This document shows, piece by piece, positions 1 through 9,673 of a stretch of 64,000 nucleotides of DNA. The notes under the pieces are model-generated. The model was not told where the DNA came from. It did not search any database and worked only from the letters and a program-made list of their open reading frames with translations. Each line of letters starts with the position of its first letter. Positions within the stretch are counted from its first letter, which is position 1. The stretch is from BJ22 sp021298375 (GTDB taxonomy: Bacteria; Planctomycetota; Planctomycetia; Pirellulales; Pirellulaceae): NCBI GenBank assembly GCA_046343015.1, contig JBKDOL010000040.1:1-64000 (forward strand), given 5' to 3'. The translations under genes were made by a program, and so were the position numbers.

Positions 1-1643
1 TCGACCGAGCCCAGCACGACCCCTGCCGCGACCCACGGCTCAAACTGGTCAAGTTGCCGGTTCAGCCACTGGACTTGAAGCGCGCGGAGGCGTGACTGCG
101 GGTCGGCCGCATCGAGCCGAGAGCGGGAGAGAAAGCGAATCCCGCGCCCGCCCCCGGCAATCGCCTCATACAGGGCAAATTGCATCTGCTGAGGTTCCAG
201 CGGCAGCGGAGGAAGCTGGCCAATGAAGTTACCCATCTGTCTCACAGCCGACGCCGGAAACTCGGTGTGCAAGTCGACCCAGACCGGCAGGGAATTGCCA
301 CTGGCTTGCCGACACCCAGCCACCCACTCGCTGTAGCGCCCCAGCGGCAAGCTTCCGCCGGCAGTCAATTGGCCGACCACGAGCACGTCACAGGCCTGCG
401 CCAACCCAGCCCAGTTAGCGGTCGCCCCGGCTGCAATCGGCCGGCCGGCTCGAGGGTCACCCGCGCGCAATTCCCGGATTCGCTCCGCCGCGTTTCGCGA
501 CTCCTGCTCGCCCAATCCATCACCCAGCATCCAGGCAAGGATCCGCTCTGAACGGGCTGCCAGCGCGTTCGATTGCCAGTCAGGCGGGGGTGGACAAACG
601 AGCCACACATCGGCTTGTTCCGCTTCCAGAACCTGAACGTCAGTTGCGGTCGCAGCAAGTTGTATCGTGTTGAATCCCAATCCGCGCAGGTACTCAAACG
701 ATTCACCATTGTGTTGGATGATCCGCGGCAGAAATGGTTGCTCATCAAGCTCCAGGACAGTGGCATCGCGGCGAATCCGAGCCGCAGAGCGATCGTCAAC
801 ATCCTGCAGGGAGACCTGCCGCAGGGATGGGTCCTTGTACAGTGGGTCCTTGTACAGGGGACTCCGAACCACCGCTGAATGCTCCGATGTGCTCAGACCC
901 ACCGAGCCAGTTGTCTGCGGCGGGCCCAACTGGACCACATGCCGTCCCGACCCGCCGTAGGCATTCAGCACCAGCTGGTCGATGTACGCATCCCGGTCGC
1001 TGACTTCAGAACCGTGCTTTTGCCGCAGCACCCAAATTGCCTCCTGGAGGTCCGCCAGCAGCGAGCTTGCTTCCCCGCCAACCCCCAATTGCTCCCAGCC
1101 GGCCAGAGTCGTCGTCGCGGTGCCGGGCAAAAGCACCGTCAGCCGGCGACCAGAAGTCGGGTCGAAAGCGTGAGGCAACACCACGCGGACATACAGCCGC
1201 AGTCCTTTCCAATTGGCTTTGACCGGTAAGCTCACAGACCAGTCCGGGATCACACGCACCGGTTCCAGTTCGCGAATCAGCTGCAATTCCGTGCCATGTC
1301 CGGCGTCAAAGAGAAACTCGTCGATTTCGCTGGAACCTGCCAAATCGGACTCGGCAATCTCGCGCCGCCGGAGTTGGGACTCCCGCAGCCCCGTATCGGT
1401 TTGCCCCAAACGCCATCGGAACACAGTTGCTTGGGCCGACCCCTTCGGCGGAGTTGACCTGCTTGGCTGCATCGCGGCTTGACTGCTGAGGGCCGGGTGC
1501 GGTCCACCTAAAATCGCCATCCAGAACAGGGTTGGCAGCCAGGCGGACCGGAACCAGCCGCGAACACAGCAACTGCCAATGGCCGGGAGCCCGAGGCCAA
1601 ATGGCCGTTGGTGCTTTCGGGAACAGGAGCGAATGGAATCCAT
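1..1643 (-). CDS. Large secreted protein of unknown function (3' end outside window)
   Basis: An open frame runs on the minus strand from an ATG at 1643 to the left window edge, giving 547 codons without a stop, so the C-terminus lies outside. The N-terminus is basic and is followed by a hydrophobic stretch (about residues 29-48, containing AWLPTLFWMAILGG), which reads as a signal peptide; an in-frame ATG at 1520 is an alternative start. The rest alternates beta-strand-like and helical blocks, for example CDVLVVGQLTAGGSLPLGRY followed by LPVWVDLHTEF, a pattern seen in TIM-barrel glycoside-hydrolase-like folds. I do not recognise a named family and see no catalytic motif. The codons over 829-858 form a 15 bp tandem duplication (YKDPL YKDPS). 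Most likely an exported planctomycete protein; the function is unknown. Confidence 0.75.
   Translation of the reverse strand, partial: MDSIRSCSRKHQRPFGLGLPAIGSCCVRGWFRSAWLPTLFWMAILGGPHPALSSQAAMQPSRSTPPKGSAQATVFRWRLGQTDTGLRESQLRRREIAESDLAGSSEIDEFLFDAGHGTELQLIRELEPVRVIPDWSVSLPVKANWKGLRLYVRVVLPHAFDPTSGRRLTVLLPGTATTTLAGWEQLGVGGEASSLLADLQEAIWVLRQKHGSEVSDRDAYIDQLVLNAYGGSGRHVVQLGPPQTTGSVGLSTSEHSAVVRSPLYKDPLYKDPSLRQVSLQDVDDRSAARIRRDATVLELDEQPFLPRIIQHNGESFEYLRGLGFNTIQLAATATDVQVLEAEQADVWLVCPPPPDWQSNALAARSERILAWMLGDGLGEQESRNAAERIRELRAGDPRAGRPIAAGATANWAGLAQACDVLVVGQLTAGGSLPLGRYSEWVAGCRQASGNSLPVWVDLHTEFPASAVRQMGNFIGQLPPLPLEPQQMQFALYEAIAGGGRGIRFLSRSRLDAADPQSRLRALQVQWLNRQLDQFEPWVAAGVVLGSV
829..858. repeat. 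15 bp tandem duplication inside a gene
   Basis: Two adjacent 15 bp copies (gggtccttgtacagt, then the same with one change at the end) lie within the first gene. The period is a multiple of three, so the reading frame is kept and the protein gains one extra five-residue block. Confidence 0.8.
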
Positions 1644-2057
1644 GCTTCGACCTGCAGTCGGGCGGTTAAGGAGCAGCAACAGGAAAACTCTCAAAGTGGG
1701 CAACTATCAGGAACCGAGACCGGACTCCCGCGGGCGGGGGCTTTTGGCAGCGTGTCGTGCGAACGCAACCCCAGCGTTCAGACCACGTTGCCAAAAGCCA
1801 ACAACTGCCCAAAGTCGTCAGAACCCCGGTTTTTCCCGTTGAAATAGCAGTTTTTCCCGCTCGCCAACAGGCCAAGTGGTTGTTTTTTGGCAACTTGGGT
1901 GAGAACTGGCACCAGGCTGGGGATTTGGTTGTAAGTCATTGTGCGGCAGAAGTTTACGGCTCTTTGTCCGGGCCTTGGCGAGGCTTTCGGCACAGGCCGT
2001 GCTTTCTCTCTCCTTCACGAGACAACCAACCCCAACTCTTCTCGCAGGGAGAAAACC
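1644..2057. other. Non-coding region with inverted and direct repeats
   Basis: No convincing gene is seen in these 414 bases. They contain a 10 bp perfect inverted repeat, GTTGCCAAAA at 1788-1797 and TTTTGGCAAC at 1885-1894. Inside it is a direct repeat of gtttttcccg (1829-1838 and 1850-1859), spaced 21 bases start to start, about two helical turns. The region separates a minus-strand gene from the plus-strand pair at 2058-4282, so it should hold both promoters. The repeats may be regulator-binding sites or part of a structured leader; this is inference. Confidence 0.5.
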
Positions 2058-2339
2058 GTGAACCAGACCACCGCCGCCCAGAAGTCCTCTGACCAACTGC
2101 CCGCCGACCTCGTCAGCCTCATCCAGGCCATCGACTCCCTGCCTGCTCAGTACCGCGAGCAAGTCTCCGCTCCGCTGCAGAAAGTCGTCGAATACACCAA
2201 ACGACGCCGCAAAATTCTGGACCTGATTCAGGAAGCTCTCAGCCAACTTCGGCTCGACCTGAAGTACCTGATGTTTGACTTGGAGGCGACTCGCCGGGAA
2301 CGAGACCTGTACAAGTCGAACTTGGAGGGGGGGCTCTAA
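2058..2339 (+). CDS. Small helical protein upstream of a kinase gene
   Basis: 93-residue protein starting at a GTG preceded by an AGGGAG ribosome-binding site (from 2046). The sequence after residue 15 is almost entirely predicted helix, rich in charged residues and heptad-like leucines, including RRRKILDLIQEALSQLRLDL, and looks like a short coiled coil. There is no signal peptide or membrane segment, so it is probably cytoplasmic. The next gene, about 420 bases downstream on the same strand, is a Ser/Thr protein kinase. A partner or adaptor role is possible but is inferred only from position. No family recognised. Confidence 0.65.
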   Translation: MNQTTAAQKSSDQLPADLVSLIQAIDSLPAQYREQVSAPLQKVVEYTKRRRKILDLIQEALSQLRLDLKYLMFDLEATRRERDLYKSNLEGGL

Positions 2340-2758
2340 GCCAACCCTCGCCCAGATGTACCGGCCGCTCTTCGAGCCAACTTGAAAATGTCTCCCTGCC
2401 GGGCGGGTCGCTGCCAGCAAACCGCAGCGACCCGCCAATTTGGGATTCCAAGCCCCGGCGCTGCGGTGCTCGACCAAGCCGGCCGTGGCTGGTGGCGATT
2501 CTCTTCCCCGCTCAACCGCGCGAACTACCGGCCGATCTCAATCCCGAAAGATTGAAGCGGAACGATTGTTGGAATACGATAAAAAGTCCGATTCCATCAG
2601 CTTCCTTCAACCGCTCGGGGCTCGACTCCTTCCATCTCCACCCGCGGCCGGAACTGACCTGTTCGCAACCGACTGTTCGATGGTCTGACCGATCGATTGG
2701 CCGCCCAGCCTGATTGCTTTTCGCTTCTTTTTTGCCTGCCCCGTTTCAGCCCTGACTC
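2340..2758. other. Non-coding gap before the kinase gene
   Basis: 419 bases between the small helical protein and the kinase. I see no convincing gene, terminator or strong palindrome. Confidence 0.5.
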
Positions 2759-4282
2759 ATGAGCCAACCAACAGCCGAAACACTCGCGCAGCGCATTCTC
2801 GAAAGCCGGCTGATGGAAATGCCGGAAATTGATGCTTTGGTTTCCACTATTGGCGGGCGCACTGCGAGCCAGCAGGATTTTGTGGACGCGCTCCTCCGCC
2901 AGGAAAAACTGACCAATTGGCAAATCACGCGACTGCTCGAAGGACATGTTCGCGGTTTTTTTTACGGCCACTGGCGGGTCCTCTACCTGATCGGTCACGG
3001 TACCTTTGCCCGCGTCTATCGCTGCTCCCACCGCAAGACGGGCGAGATTAAGGCGATCAAGGTCCTTCGCAACCGCTATTCCGACGACGAAAACGTACGC
3101 GAGCGGTTTGAGCGCGAAGCCCGGACGGTGATGACGCTTCGCCATCCCAACATCGTTCCAATCCATGAAGTGGAAACCGAAAAGGGGCGCTGTTTCATGG
3201 TGATGGACTTCGTCGAGGGGCAAAACCTCCGCGATTACGTCCGCGCCCATGGCAAACTCAAGGTCGAAACTGCCCTGCAGATCGCCCAGGACCTGGCCAA
3301 CGGTTTGGAGTACGCCCTCGGCAAGGGAATTACTCACCGCGACATGAAACTCTCCAACGTTCTGCTCTCCAGTCGCGGTCAGGCTCGACTTGTCGACTTT
3401 GGACTCGCGGCCGTGAATGTGACCGATGAAGATGGCGACGCCAAGCAAGGGCCACGCTCGGTGGACTACGCTGGTCTGGAGCGGGTGACCAATGTCCGCC
3501 GCAACGACCCGCGCAGCGACATCTACTTTCTGGGCTGCATGCTCTATCAGATGCTCACCGGCCGTCCCCCCCTCTACGAAACCAAGGAACGAGTCAAGCG
3601 AATGCATCCGTCGCGGTTCCGCGATGTGCCGCCAATCACCGCGATTGAGCAGAACCTGCCTCACCGGGTTGTGATTCTGGTCAATCGGCTGATGGACCTC
3701 GACCCCGAACGGCGTATTCAAACCCCCGCGCAAGCCTTCTCCGAAATTGAAGCAGTTCGAAAAGCGATCGAGAGCGGCGACATTCAGTTGTACGATCCGG
3801 AGCTTGCCCGCCAGCAGGCGGCGGAGTACGAACAAGTCCTCGCCCGAAAAGAAGAGGGACGTGACAAGACAATCCTGCTGGTCGAGTCGAATCTCAAGGT
3901 TCAGGATCTGTTTCGGGAGAAACTCAAGGAGGTCGGCTATCGCGTCCTGATCATGAGCGACCCGGTGCGTGCCCTGCAGCGTTTCGCGGACCTTGATCCG
4001 TCTGATCCCCCGCCGGCCGACGTCGTCATTTTCGGCTGCTCCAAGCTCGGAGCCAGCGGGCTGGAAGCCTTCAACCAATTCAGCAGTGGCCCCGCCTTTC
4101 GCAAATACCCGGCCATCCTGCTGCTCGAAGAACGGCAAACGGAATTTGCCAAGGTCGCCGACCTCTCCGCCGGTAACCGCCGAATCGTTTGGCTACCGGT
4201 CAAAGTCAAGGAGATCCGGGGCACCCTGCGGGAATTGCTCGGCCCGCCTGCTCCCGCGGCGCAGCCTACCCGTCCCAGTTAG
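2759..4282 (+). CDS. Ser/Thr protein kinase with C-terminal degenerate receiver domain
   Basis: 507 residues. The kinase domain spans about residues 72-340: glycine loop GHGTFARVY (79-87), ATP-binding Lys101 in AIKVL, catalytic loop HRDMKLSN (193-200, Asp195, Asn200) and DFG at 213-215. The usual APE motif is replaced by AGLE (238-241). An N-terminal segment of about 70 residues precedes the kinase. Residues about 371-493 look like a response-regulator receiver fold: ILLVESN at the strand where the acidic pair normally sits, and the conserved lysine in LPVKVK (Lys482). The aspartate that would be phosphorylated appears to be replaced by glycine (Gly426 in VIFGCSKLG), so this is a pseudo-receiver. 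There is no membrane segment; a soluble cytoplasmic kinase is expected. Confidence 0.93.
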   Translation: MSQPTAETLAQRILESRLMEMPEIDALVSTIGGRTASQQDFVDALLRQEKLTNWQITRLLEGHVRGFFYGHWRVLYLIGHGTFARVYRCSHRKTGEIKAIKVLRNRYSDDENVRERFEREARTVMTLRHPNIVPIHEVETEKGRCFMVMDFVEGQNLRDYVRAHGKLKVETALQIAQDLANGLEYALGKGITHRDMKLSNVLLSSRGQARLVDFGLAAVNVTDEDGDAKQGPRSVDYAGLERVTNVRRNDPRSDIYFLGCMLYQMLTGRPPLYETKERVKRMHPSRFRDVPPITAIEQNLPHRVVILVNRLMDLDPERRIQTPAQAFSEIEAVRKAIESGDIQLYDPELARQQAAEYEQVLARKEEGRDKTILLVESNLKVQDLFREKLKEVGYRVLIMSDPVRALQRFADLDPSDPPPADVVIFGCSKLGASGLEAFNQFSSGPAFRKYPAILLLEERQTEFAKVADLSAGNRRIVWLPVKVKEIRGTLRELLGPPAPAAQPTRPS

Positions 4283-4480
4283 TCCCGATTCCGCCGGCGA
4301 ATGCTGTTGCTTGGCCAAAGAGTGAGTGGTCGGGCCAGACCTCAGTTTCCGCTCGCTGCGGGCTGCATCGACAGTGAATGAAGCACCCCTCGCCATCAAC
4401 TTGTGGCCGCGATCGAATCGGCCCGTTGGCACAGGCCGGCGATTCCGGGCGGGACGGCTCTCAAGACAAATCGAGTTGGC
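4283..4480. other. Short gap between convergent genes
   Basis: About 200 bases between the 3' ends of the kinase and helicase genes. No clear terminator hairpin or small gene was seen. Confidence 0.4.
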
Positions 4481-6970
4481 TCACAATTCGGGTCCAAGCG
4501 TCTGCCGGGCTTCGTCCAGCCACTGCTCTGCGCTTCCAGGATCGGCTGCGCGACAGGAAGACTCAATCGCGTAAGCCAAGTTGCCCAAGTCTTCCTTCCA
4601 GTCGTCGTGCGACATTTCGGCTGGGCAGAGCATGGCCAACTCATCGATTAGCAGCACCAACCGGAGCAGATGCCGGAAGATCACGCCCTCCTGCTTCTGC
4701 AGACGATGGGACGTGATGTAAAGGTTGAAGTCCCCGCCCAACGCGAGCAACTCACCGGCAACCCAGCAGGGACGGACCCGCAAGTCATCGACTCCCGGGA
4801 AGTCATACTGGAACAGCCGTTGAAGTTTGTGTGCCAACGTCAGCACGCGCGGTGGACCATCAAGAAAGCGCGCACGCCATTCGCGGGGGTCCTCGTCCGG
4901 CCCCGGACCGTTCAACTCGTCGCTGGTCGCCAGCCCCAAGCTCAGCAATTGGGGGTCCAGCCGCTCCGTGGCGAGCGGCCCGGGAGGCAACTCGTCGTGC
5001 CTGGGCACCTCAATTTCTCCACCCAGCGACGGAGAGATTTCCAGCAGACATTCAAATGCCTGCAGCCGCTCGTTTTGATCGGCGATCGCCAAATGATTCA
5101 TCAGAAACATCGCAAACAAGGGATGGACACCCTTTAAATACAGCAATTGCTGCAAGCGCTCGGTCGGCTCCGCCCTGAGGGCTTCGTAGCTGTCGGCTGG
5201 AGAGATTGCGGCCGCCTGACCCGTTCCGGTCGGTGCTTTGGACACCCCACCGGTCGCCCCACCGGTCGCCGAGCCAGCAGAGCCGCGGACGCGCTGGCCG
5301 AGATTCAGCACGCTCTCACGCGCGCGGCCCAGGGTCAGCCCCCCAAGGGTTTCCGTTCCGGTCGGGCTGCTTTCCTGCTTCTCTTCGGTCGCAGCCGCGG
5401 CGGCAGAGGGGTCCGGCAACTCGTTTGTCAGGGCAGCCAGGGGCGGAGTGGGAGAAAGCTGAACATATCCGGCTCGGTGCAGTGTCAACAGCATTCGCTG
5501 CAATTGCCGGTTGGCTTGTTCGACAGCTTTTCCCTTGAGCAGCCGCCGCGAAACCAGTTGGCGGATGAGGGCGACATCCGGCGAGGCCTCCAGCATGTAA
5601 GCCAGCAGGCGCCAGGTCAGCGGGCCGCGGCTTTCCAAATTCGCGGAACCGCTGGCGACCAACTGCTCAAACTGCGTCGCGTTCCAGTACTGCACTCCCT
5701 CCCGCCGCTTCGGCATCTTCTTTTTGATCTCTTTCCTCGCCCGAATCAGGCCAGGGTCTTTGGTGTCTTCAGGAATCTGGTTGAGTTTTTCCTGCCAGCG
5801 GAGAATCTTGACATCATCCTCGTGAGCGAGCGCAAACACGAATCCGCGGTCGTCAAATTGCGGGCGCCCCGCCCGGCCGAACATTTGATGCGCGGAACTT
5901 GGTTCGATCAGTTTCATTTTCCCCGGTGGCCCCTTGAGCAGCGTTGGCAAGACGACGCTCCGGGCCGGCAAATTGATTCCCGCTGCCAGGGTCTCGGTGC
6001 AAACGCAAACCGAAAGCAGCTTCTCCTGAAAGAACTGTTCGATAATCCGCCGATACTTGGGCAACACTCCGGCGTGGTGAACCCCCACCCCGCGCTGCAA
6101 TAACTGCTTCAGCTTCGGCCCCGCTCCCCGCGACCAGTCATGTCCCTCCAGCGCTTGGGCAAGTTGCTTCTGCTGGGTTCCATCCACGACTTTCTTGCCC
6201 TTGAGCAACTCGGCGACCGTCCAGCATTGCTCGCGGTTGAAACAGAAGATCAGGGCGGGGGTCAGGCGGCCCTCGCCCTCCCGGCCAAACATCAGTTCCA
6301 GTTGCTCGTCCAGCAACTGGTCGCCGACCCATTGATAGGTCAGCGGCACCTTTCGCTGGTCGCTCTGGACCAGAGCCAGCCGGCGATCGTGGCGGGTGGC
6401 CAGCCAATGGGCGAACTCCCCGGCATTGCCCACTGTTGCTGAAAGCAGCAGCGTTCGGACATTTCGAGGCAAGAGAGCCAAGCCGAACTCCCAGACGATT
6501 CCCCGTTCCAGATCATTGAAGCTGTGGAACTCGTCCATGACGACCGCCCAGACCTCTGAGAAGTCAAACGCTTCCCTGTGCAGCAGCCGATTGAGCAGGA
6601 TCTCGGCGACCACAACTTGCAGCGGAGCCTGCGGGTTGATTTTGCGATTGCCGGTGGCCATTCCGACCATCTCGGCCGGATAACCCCAGCGGACAACGGC
6701 AGCCTGTAATTCCCGGAACTTCTGGTCGGTCAGCGCCACCAGCGGGGTCGTGTAATAGGCTGTTCGCCCCAGCTGCAAGGCCTCGTACAAGGCTGCCTCG
6801 GCGATCAATGTCTTGCCGGTTCCTGTCGGAGCGCAGACCAGAACTCCTTGCTCGTTGGCAAACCAGTTGAAGATGGCATCTTCCTGGACCGGATAAGGAG
6901 GGAAGGGGAGCTGGCTGAGATAGCGTTCGCAAATCGCGTCGCGCGTGGCGGAGGTCACTGCTGGTTCCAT
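4481..6970 (-). CDS. Ski2-like DEAD/DEAH-box superfamily 2 helicase
   Basis: 829 residues, ATG start. Motif I is APTGTGKT (47-54), motif II is DEFH (146-149), motif III is SAT (177-179), and motif VI is QMFGRAGR in the second RecA-like domain after the TLAAGINLPA block. These are the signatures of the Ski2/RNA helicase branch of superfamily 2, ATP-driven enzymes that unwind RNA or DNA. The C-terminal third is not conserved by eye and contains a Gly/Thr/Ser-rich low-complexity insert (about residues 560-610), probably a flexible linker. It stands alone on the minus strand, and the substrate cannot be read from the sequence. Confidence 0.92.
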   Translation of the reverse strand: MEPAVTSATRDAICERYLSQLPFPPYPVQEDAIFNWFANEQGVLVCAPTGTGKTLIAEAALYEALQLGRTAYYTTPLVALTDQKFRELQAAVVRWGYPAEMVGMATGNRKINPQAPLQVVVAEILLNRLLHREAFDFSEVWAVVMDEFHSFNDLERGIVWEFGLALLPRNVRTLLLSATVGNAGEFAHWLATRHDRRLALVQSDQRKVPLTYQWVGDQLLDEQLELMFGREGEGRLTPALIFCFNREQCWTVAELLKGKKVVDGTQQKQLAQALEGHDWSRGAGPKLKQLLQRGVGVHHAGVLPKYRRIIEQFFQEKLLSVCVCTETLAAGINLPARSVVLPTLLKGPPGKMKLIEPSSAHQMFGRAGRPQFDDRGFVFALAHEDDVKILRWQEKLNQIPEDTKDPGLIRARKEIKKKMPKRREGVQYWNATQFEQLVASGSANLESRGPLTWRLLAYMLEASPDVALIRQLVSRRLLKGKAVEQANRQLQRMLLTLHRAGYVQLSPTPPLAALTNELPDPSAAAAATEEKQESSPTGTETLGGLTLGRARESVLNLGQRVRGSAGSATGGATGGVSKAPTGTGQAAAISPADSYEALRAEPTERLQQLLYLKGVHPLFAMFLMNHLAIADQNERLQAFECLLEISPSLGGEIEVPRHDELPPGPLATERLDPQLLSLGLATSDELNGPGPDEDPREWRARFLDGPPRVLTLAHKLQRLFQYDFPGVDDLRVRPCWVAGELLALGGDFNLYITSHRLQKQEGVIFRHLLRLVLLIDELAMLCPAEMSHDDWKEDLGNLAYAIESSCRAADPGSAEQWLDEARQTLGPEL

Positions 6971-7266
6971 GTCCCAATCCTCTCAGGTCTGATCGCCGCG
7001 AGCAAGAGAGCCAGCGGAGAGAGCCCGATAAAGTTGCGACTCCCAAAAATGCCTTGACCAAAGCGCAGCCGCCGCGCAAGCAGTCGCAGCCGGACGGAGT
7101 TTTTCCAACAGCGAGGTGGACGCCGAGAGCATGCAAACGAAAAAAGCCAGCCGAAAAAATCGACTGGCTTTTGACAGGGAGGTCATGAATCGAGGATTGC
7201 CTTCAGGCAGTTCCTGCCTGCTGACAACGGCCGGGAAAACAGTGAATCCCGGCCGGGCTGGCTGGC
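6971..7266. other. Intergenic region containing the sigma gene terminator
   Basis: 296 bases between the sigma factor stop and the helicase start. Apart from the hairpin listed separately, and presumably the helicase promoter close to its start, no gene is seen. Confidence 0.45.
7142..7172 (-). terminator. Rho-independent terminator of the sigma factor gene
   Basis: Read on the minus strand, a stem AAAAGCCAG/CTGGCTTTT, extended by three more pairs, closes an A/T-rich loop and is followed by a run of T. It lies about 95 bases downstream of the sigma factor stop codon. Confidence 0.8.
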
Positions 7267-8838
7267 TTAATCAAGGAAGCCAACCAGTTCCTGACTCCGA
7301 CTGGGCTGTTGTAATTTACGAACGGCTTTGGCCTCAATCTGGCGAATCCGTTCCCGGGTTACTTTGAAGATGTGACCCACTTCTTCCAAAGTGTAGCTAT
7401 AACCATCACCCAATCCGTACCGCAGCTTGATGATCTCGCGTTCGCGGTAACTGAGGGTCTTGAGCACCTTGTCAATTCGCCCGCGAAGCATCTCTTGAGC
7501 GGCACCGAGCGAGGGATTTTCTGCTTCCCCGTCGGGCAACAAGTCCCCGAACTGGCTGTCTTCGCTGTTGCCTACCGGACGGTCGAGGCTAATCGGGTAG
7601 CGGCTCATCGCCAGCACGCGGCGGGCTTCGTCAATCGTCGTCTGCGACTTGCGGGCGATCTCCTCCAGCGTCGGTTCGCGACCGAGTTCCTGGAGCAGCT
7701 GCCGCGAAACCGTGCGGACCCGGGACATTGTCTCGACCATGTGCACCGGAATCCGGATCGTTCGACTCTGGTCGGCAACGGCCCGGGTAATCGCCTGGCG
7801 AATCCACCAAGTGGCGTAAGTGCAGAACTTGAATCCGCGGCGATACTCAAACTTGTCCACCGCACGCATCAGACCGGCGTTCCCTTCCTGAATCAGGTCG
7901 AGGAAGCTCAAACCACGGTTGCGGTACTTCTTGGCGATTGAAACCACCAACCGCAGATTGCCCTCGGACAATTCCCGCTTGGCTTGCTGATACTGGGAAT
8001 AAACACTCTTGAGGAATCGAACCCGATTCCGCAAGCTGGTCGGAGTCTCCTGGCAGGCAATCAAAATCGTCCGCAGCTCGCGGACCAGCGGCTTGCGATC
8101 GCCCGGAGACTTCTTCGCCTTCTTGTGGGCAACGATCTTCTCATGCAACTCGTCAACAGTCTTGCTGAACTTCTCGAGCGAACCGATCATGGCCTCGATT
8201 CGCTGTGTCCGCAGACCGAGTTCCTCAATCAAGCGGACGCTGCGGCGGCGGCGACGGGCGAGCCGAAGCCATGCAGCCCGGCGATCAGCCTTGGAGCGGC
8301 TCTTGGAATAAGCAGTCAAAAAGTCCCGCCGATTCCGCTTCAGCAGCACCGCCAGCGTGTTCAAGTTGTGGGGAATCCGCCCCAGGATCTGTTCTTTTTC
8401 CAGCCGGTCCGTGACCGAAACCTGAACCGTCCGGTCGAAGGGGAGTTCCCCCTTGTGAACGCGATTGAGCGTCTTGTAAGCCGCCTGAATCACGTAATCA
8501 CATTCCAGCAACCGGGTCCGGAATTGCCGCCGGGTCTCTTCGATCCGCTTGGCCAAAGAGATTTCCTGTTGCCGCGTCAACAGCGGAATCTCACCCATCT
8601 GCGTCAAATACATTCGCACCGGGTCGTCTGACCAGGTGTCCGTGTCGTCGATTGCTGACAGCAAATCCTCACGGTCGCTTAGCTCGACATCCCCATCATC
8701 ACTGGCTATCGGTTGAGATTCGGCTGGTGCCTCCTCGTCATCATCGACATCCTGCACCACCGTCTCATCGAACGGCTGGTCCTTGACCCGCGTGCGTGTT
8801 GCTTCGTCTTCAAACTCGTCCAGTAATACATCGTACAA
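7267..8838 (-). CDS. rpoD: RNA polymerase primary sigma factor (sigma-70 family)
   Basis: 523 residues. Region 1.2 is DDPVRMYLTQMGEIPLLT (71-88). Region 2 begins with SEGNLRLVVSIAKKYRNRGL (291-310) and includes the -10 recognition helix with YATWWIRQAI (341-350). Region 4 has LRYGLGDG and the helix-turn-helix with TRERIRQIEAKAVRKL. These identify a group 1 or closely related group 2 sigma factor. Between regions 1.2 and 2 lies an insert of about 200 residues, very basic in parts (ARRRRRS near 194-200), and the first 65 residues are strongly acidic. The start appears to be TTG at 8838, with CAGGAG seven bases upstream; the nearby ATG at 8831 is out of frame. A terminator follows the gene. Confidence 0.95.
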   Translation of the reverse strand: MYDVLLDEFEDEATRTRVKDQPFDETVVQDVDDDEEAPAESQPIASDDGDVELSDREDLLSAIDDTDTWSDDPVRMYLTQMGEIPLLTRQQEISLAKRIEETRRQFRTRLLECDYVIQAAYKTLNRVHKGELPFDRTVQVSVTDRLEKEQILGRIPHNLNTLAVLLKRNRRDFLTAYSKSRSKADRRAAWLRLARRRRRSVRLIEELGLRTQRIEAMIGSLEKFSKTVDELHEKIVAHKKAKKSPGDRKPLVRELRTILIACQETPTSLRNRVRFLKSVYSQYQQAKRELSEGNLRLVVSIAKKYRNRGLSFLDLIQEGNAGLMRAVDKFEYRRGFKFCTYATWWIRQAITRAVADQSRTIRIPVHMVETMSRVRTVSRQLLQELGREPTLEEIARKSQTTIDEARRVLAMSRYPISLDRPVGNSEDSQFGDLLPDGEAENPSLGAAQEMLRGRIDKVLKTLSYREREIIKLRYGLGDGYSYTLEEVGHIFKVTRERIRQIEAKAVRKLQQPSRSQELVGFLD

Positions 8839-9673
8839 GGCAGAACTCCTGAATCGCTTTCAGCGGACCCGATTGCCCGTGGAAGTAAGGGACAATCTCT
8901 CGACCGGTCGGTGTCGTGCCAGCCCCCAAGCTGCTCGGCGGCAACTTGCGATGCTCAACCCGCCCTCGGCAGTCTCCCACCGAGCGAGCTTCATTTCACC
9001 TGACCAGCCGCTTCCGGCTTGGTTATTTGTTCGAACCTTTCGGTCGTTTGTTGCTATGGTCACTCACCGCTCAGCAGCAACTTGCCGAACAGTGATTCCG
9101 GTTGGCAGGGAACCTTCGCCCGAACCACGGACTCGCCCCAAACAAGGACTCATCAACCAGCTCGAGTGGACCGGTAACCGACACTGTGGTCTCGGCCCAT
9201 CACCGGCCAATGACACCTACGCCAACAACCCGGGCCCATCCCGACAAACCGCCGGGAAGCAGCCGAACATTGGTGTTGACTCGGGTGAGTTCGGTACGGA
9301 AACTCCCTTGCTCAGCGGGAAACCTTCATAGTCTACCACTGAATCTGTTTAAGCCTCGGGCAACGCATTCAATTGGCAAAAAATACCGGCTGGGCAAACT
9401 GTGCCCGCACCGCGCTTTTTCCCGAAATCGATTCTCCCCGGAATCAGCTGTCCTGCCGCTGACTCTGCCGTCGAGAATTGCGTGCCGTGAAACCTGCTTG
9501 TCAAAAACCCACTGATCAAAACGGTAACCCAGTGATAATAGGTGCGTCAAAACTGGACTCCTGCCTGGTCGACCCCTGAAGACGCCCCGATCAGACGGCG
9601 AACTTCGTCGCCCTGATACTTCGCCGCCCTAAGCATGCCGTCCGCAAGAGAATCCCGTCCGCATCGTTCGACC

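Noticed and set aside
1818..2477. 219-residue open frame on the minus strand
   Set aside because: Opposite the small helical protein, which has a ribosome-binding site and a natural composition.
2597..4138. 513-residue open frame on the minus strand
   Set aside because: Opposite the kinase gene; no motif, composition of a shadow.
5147..6103. 318-residue open frame on the plus strand
   Set aside because: Opposite the helicase gene with clear motifs.
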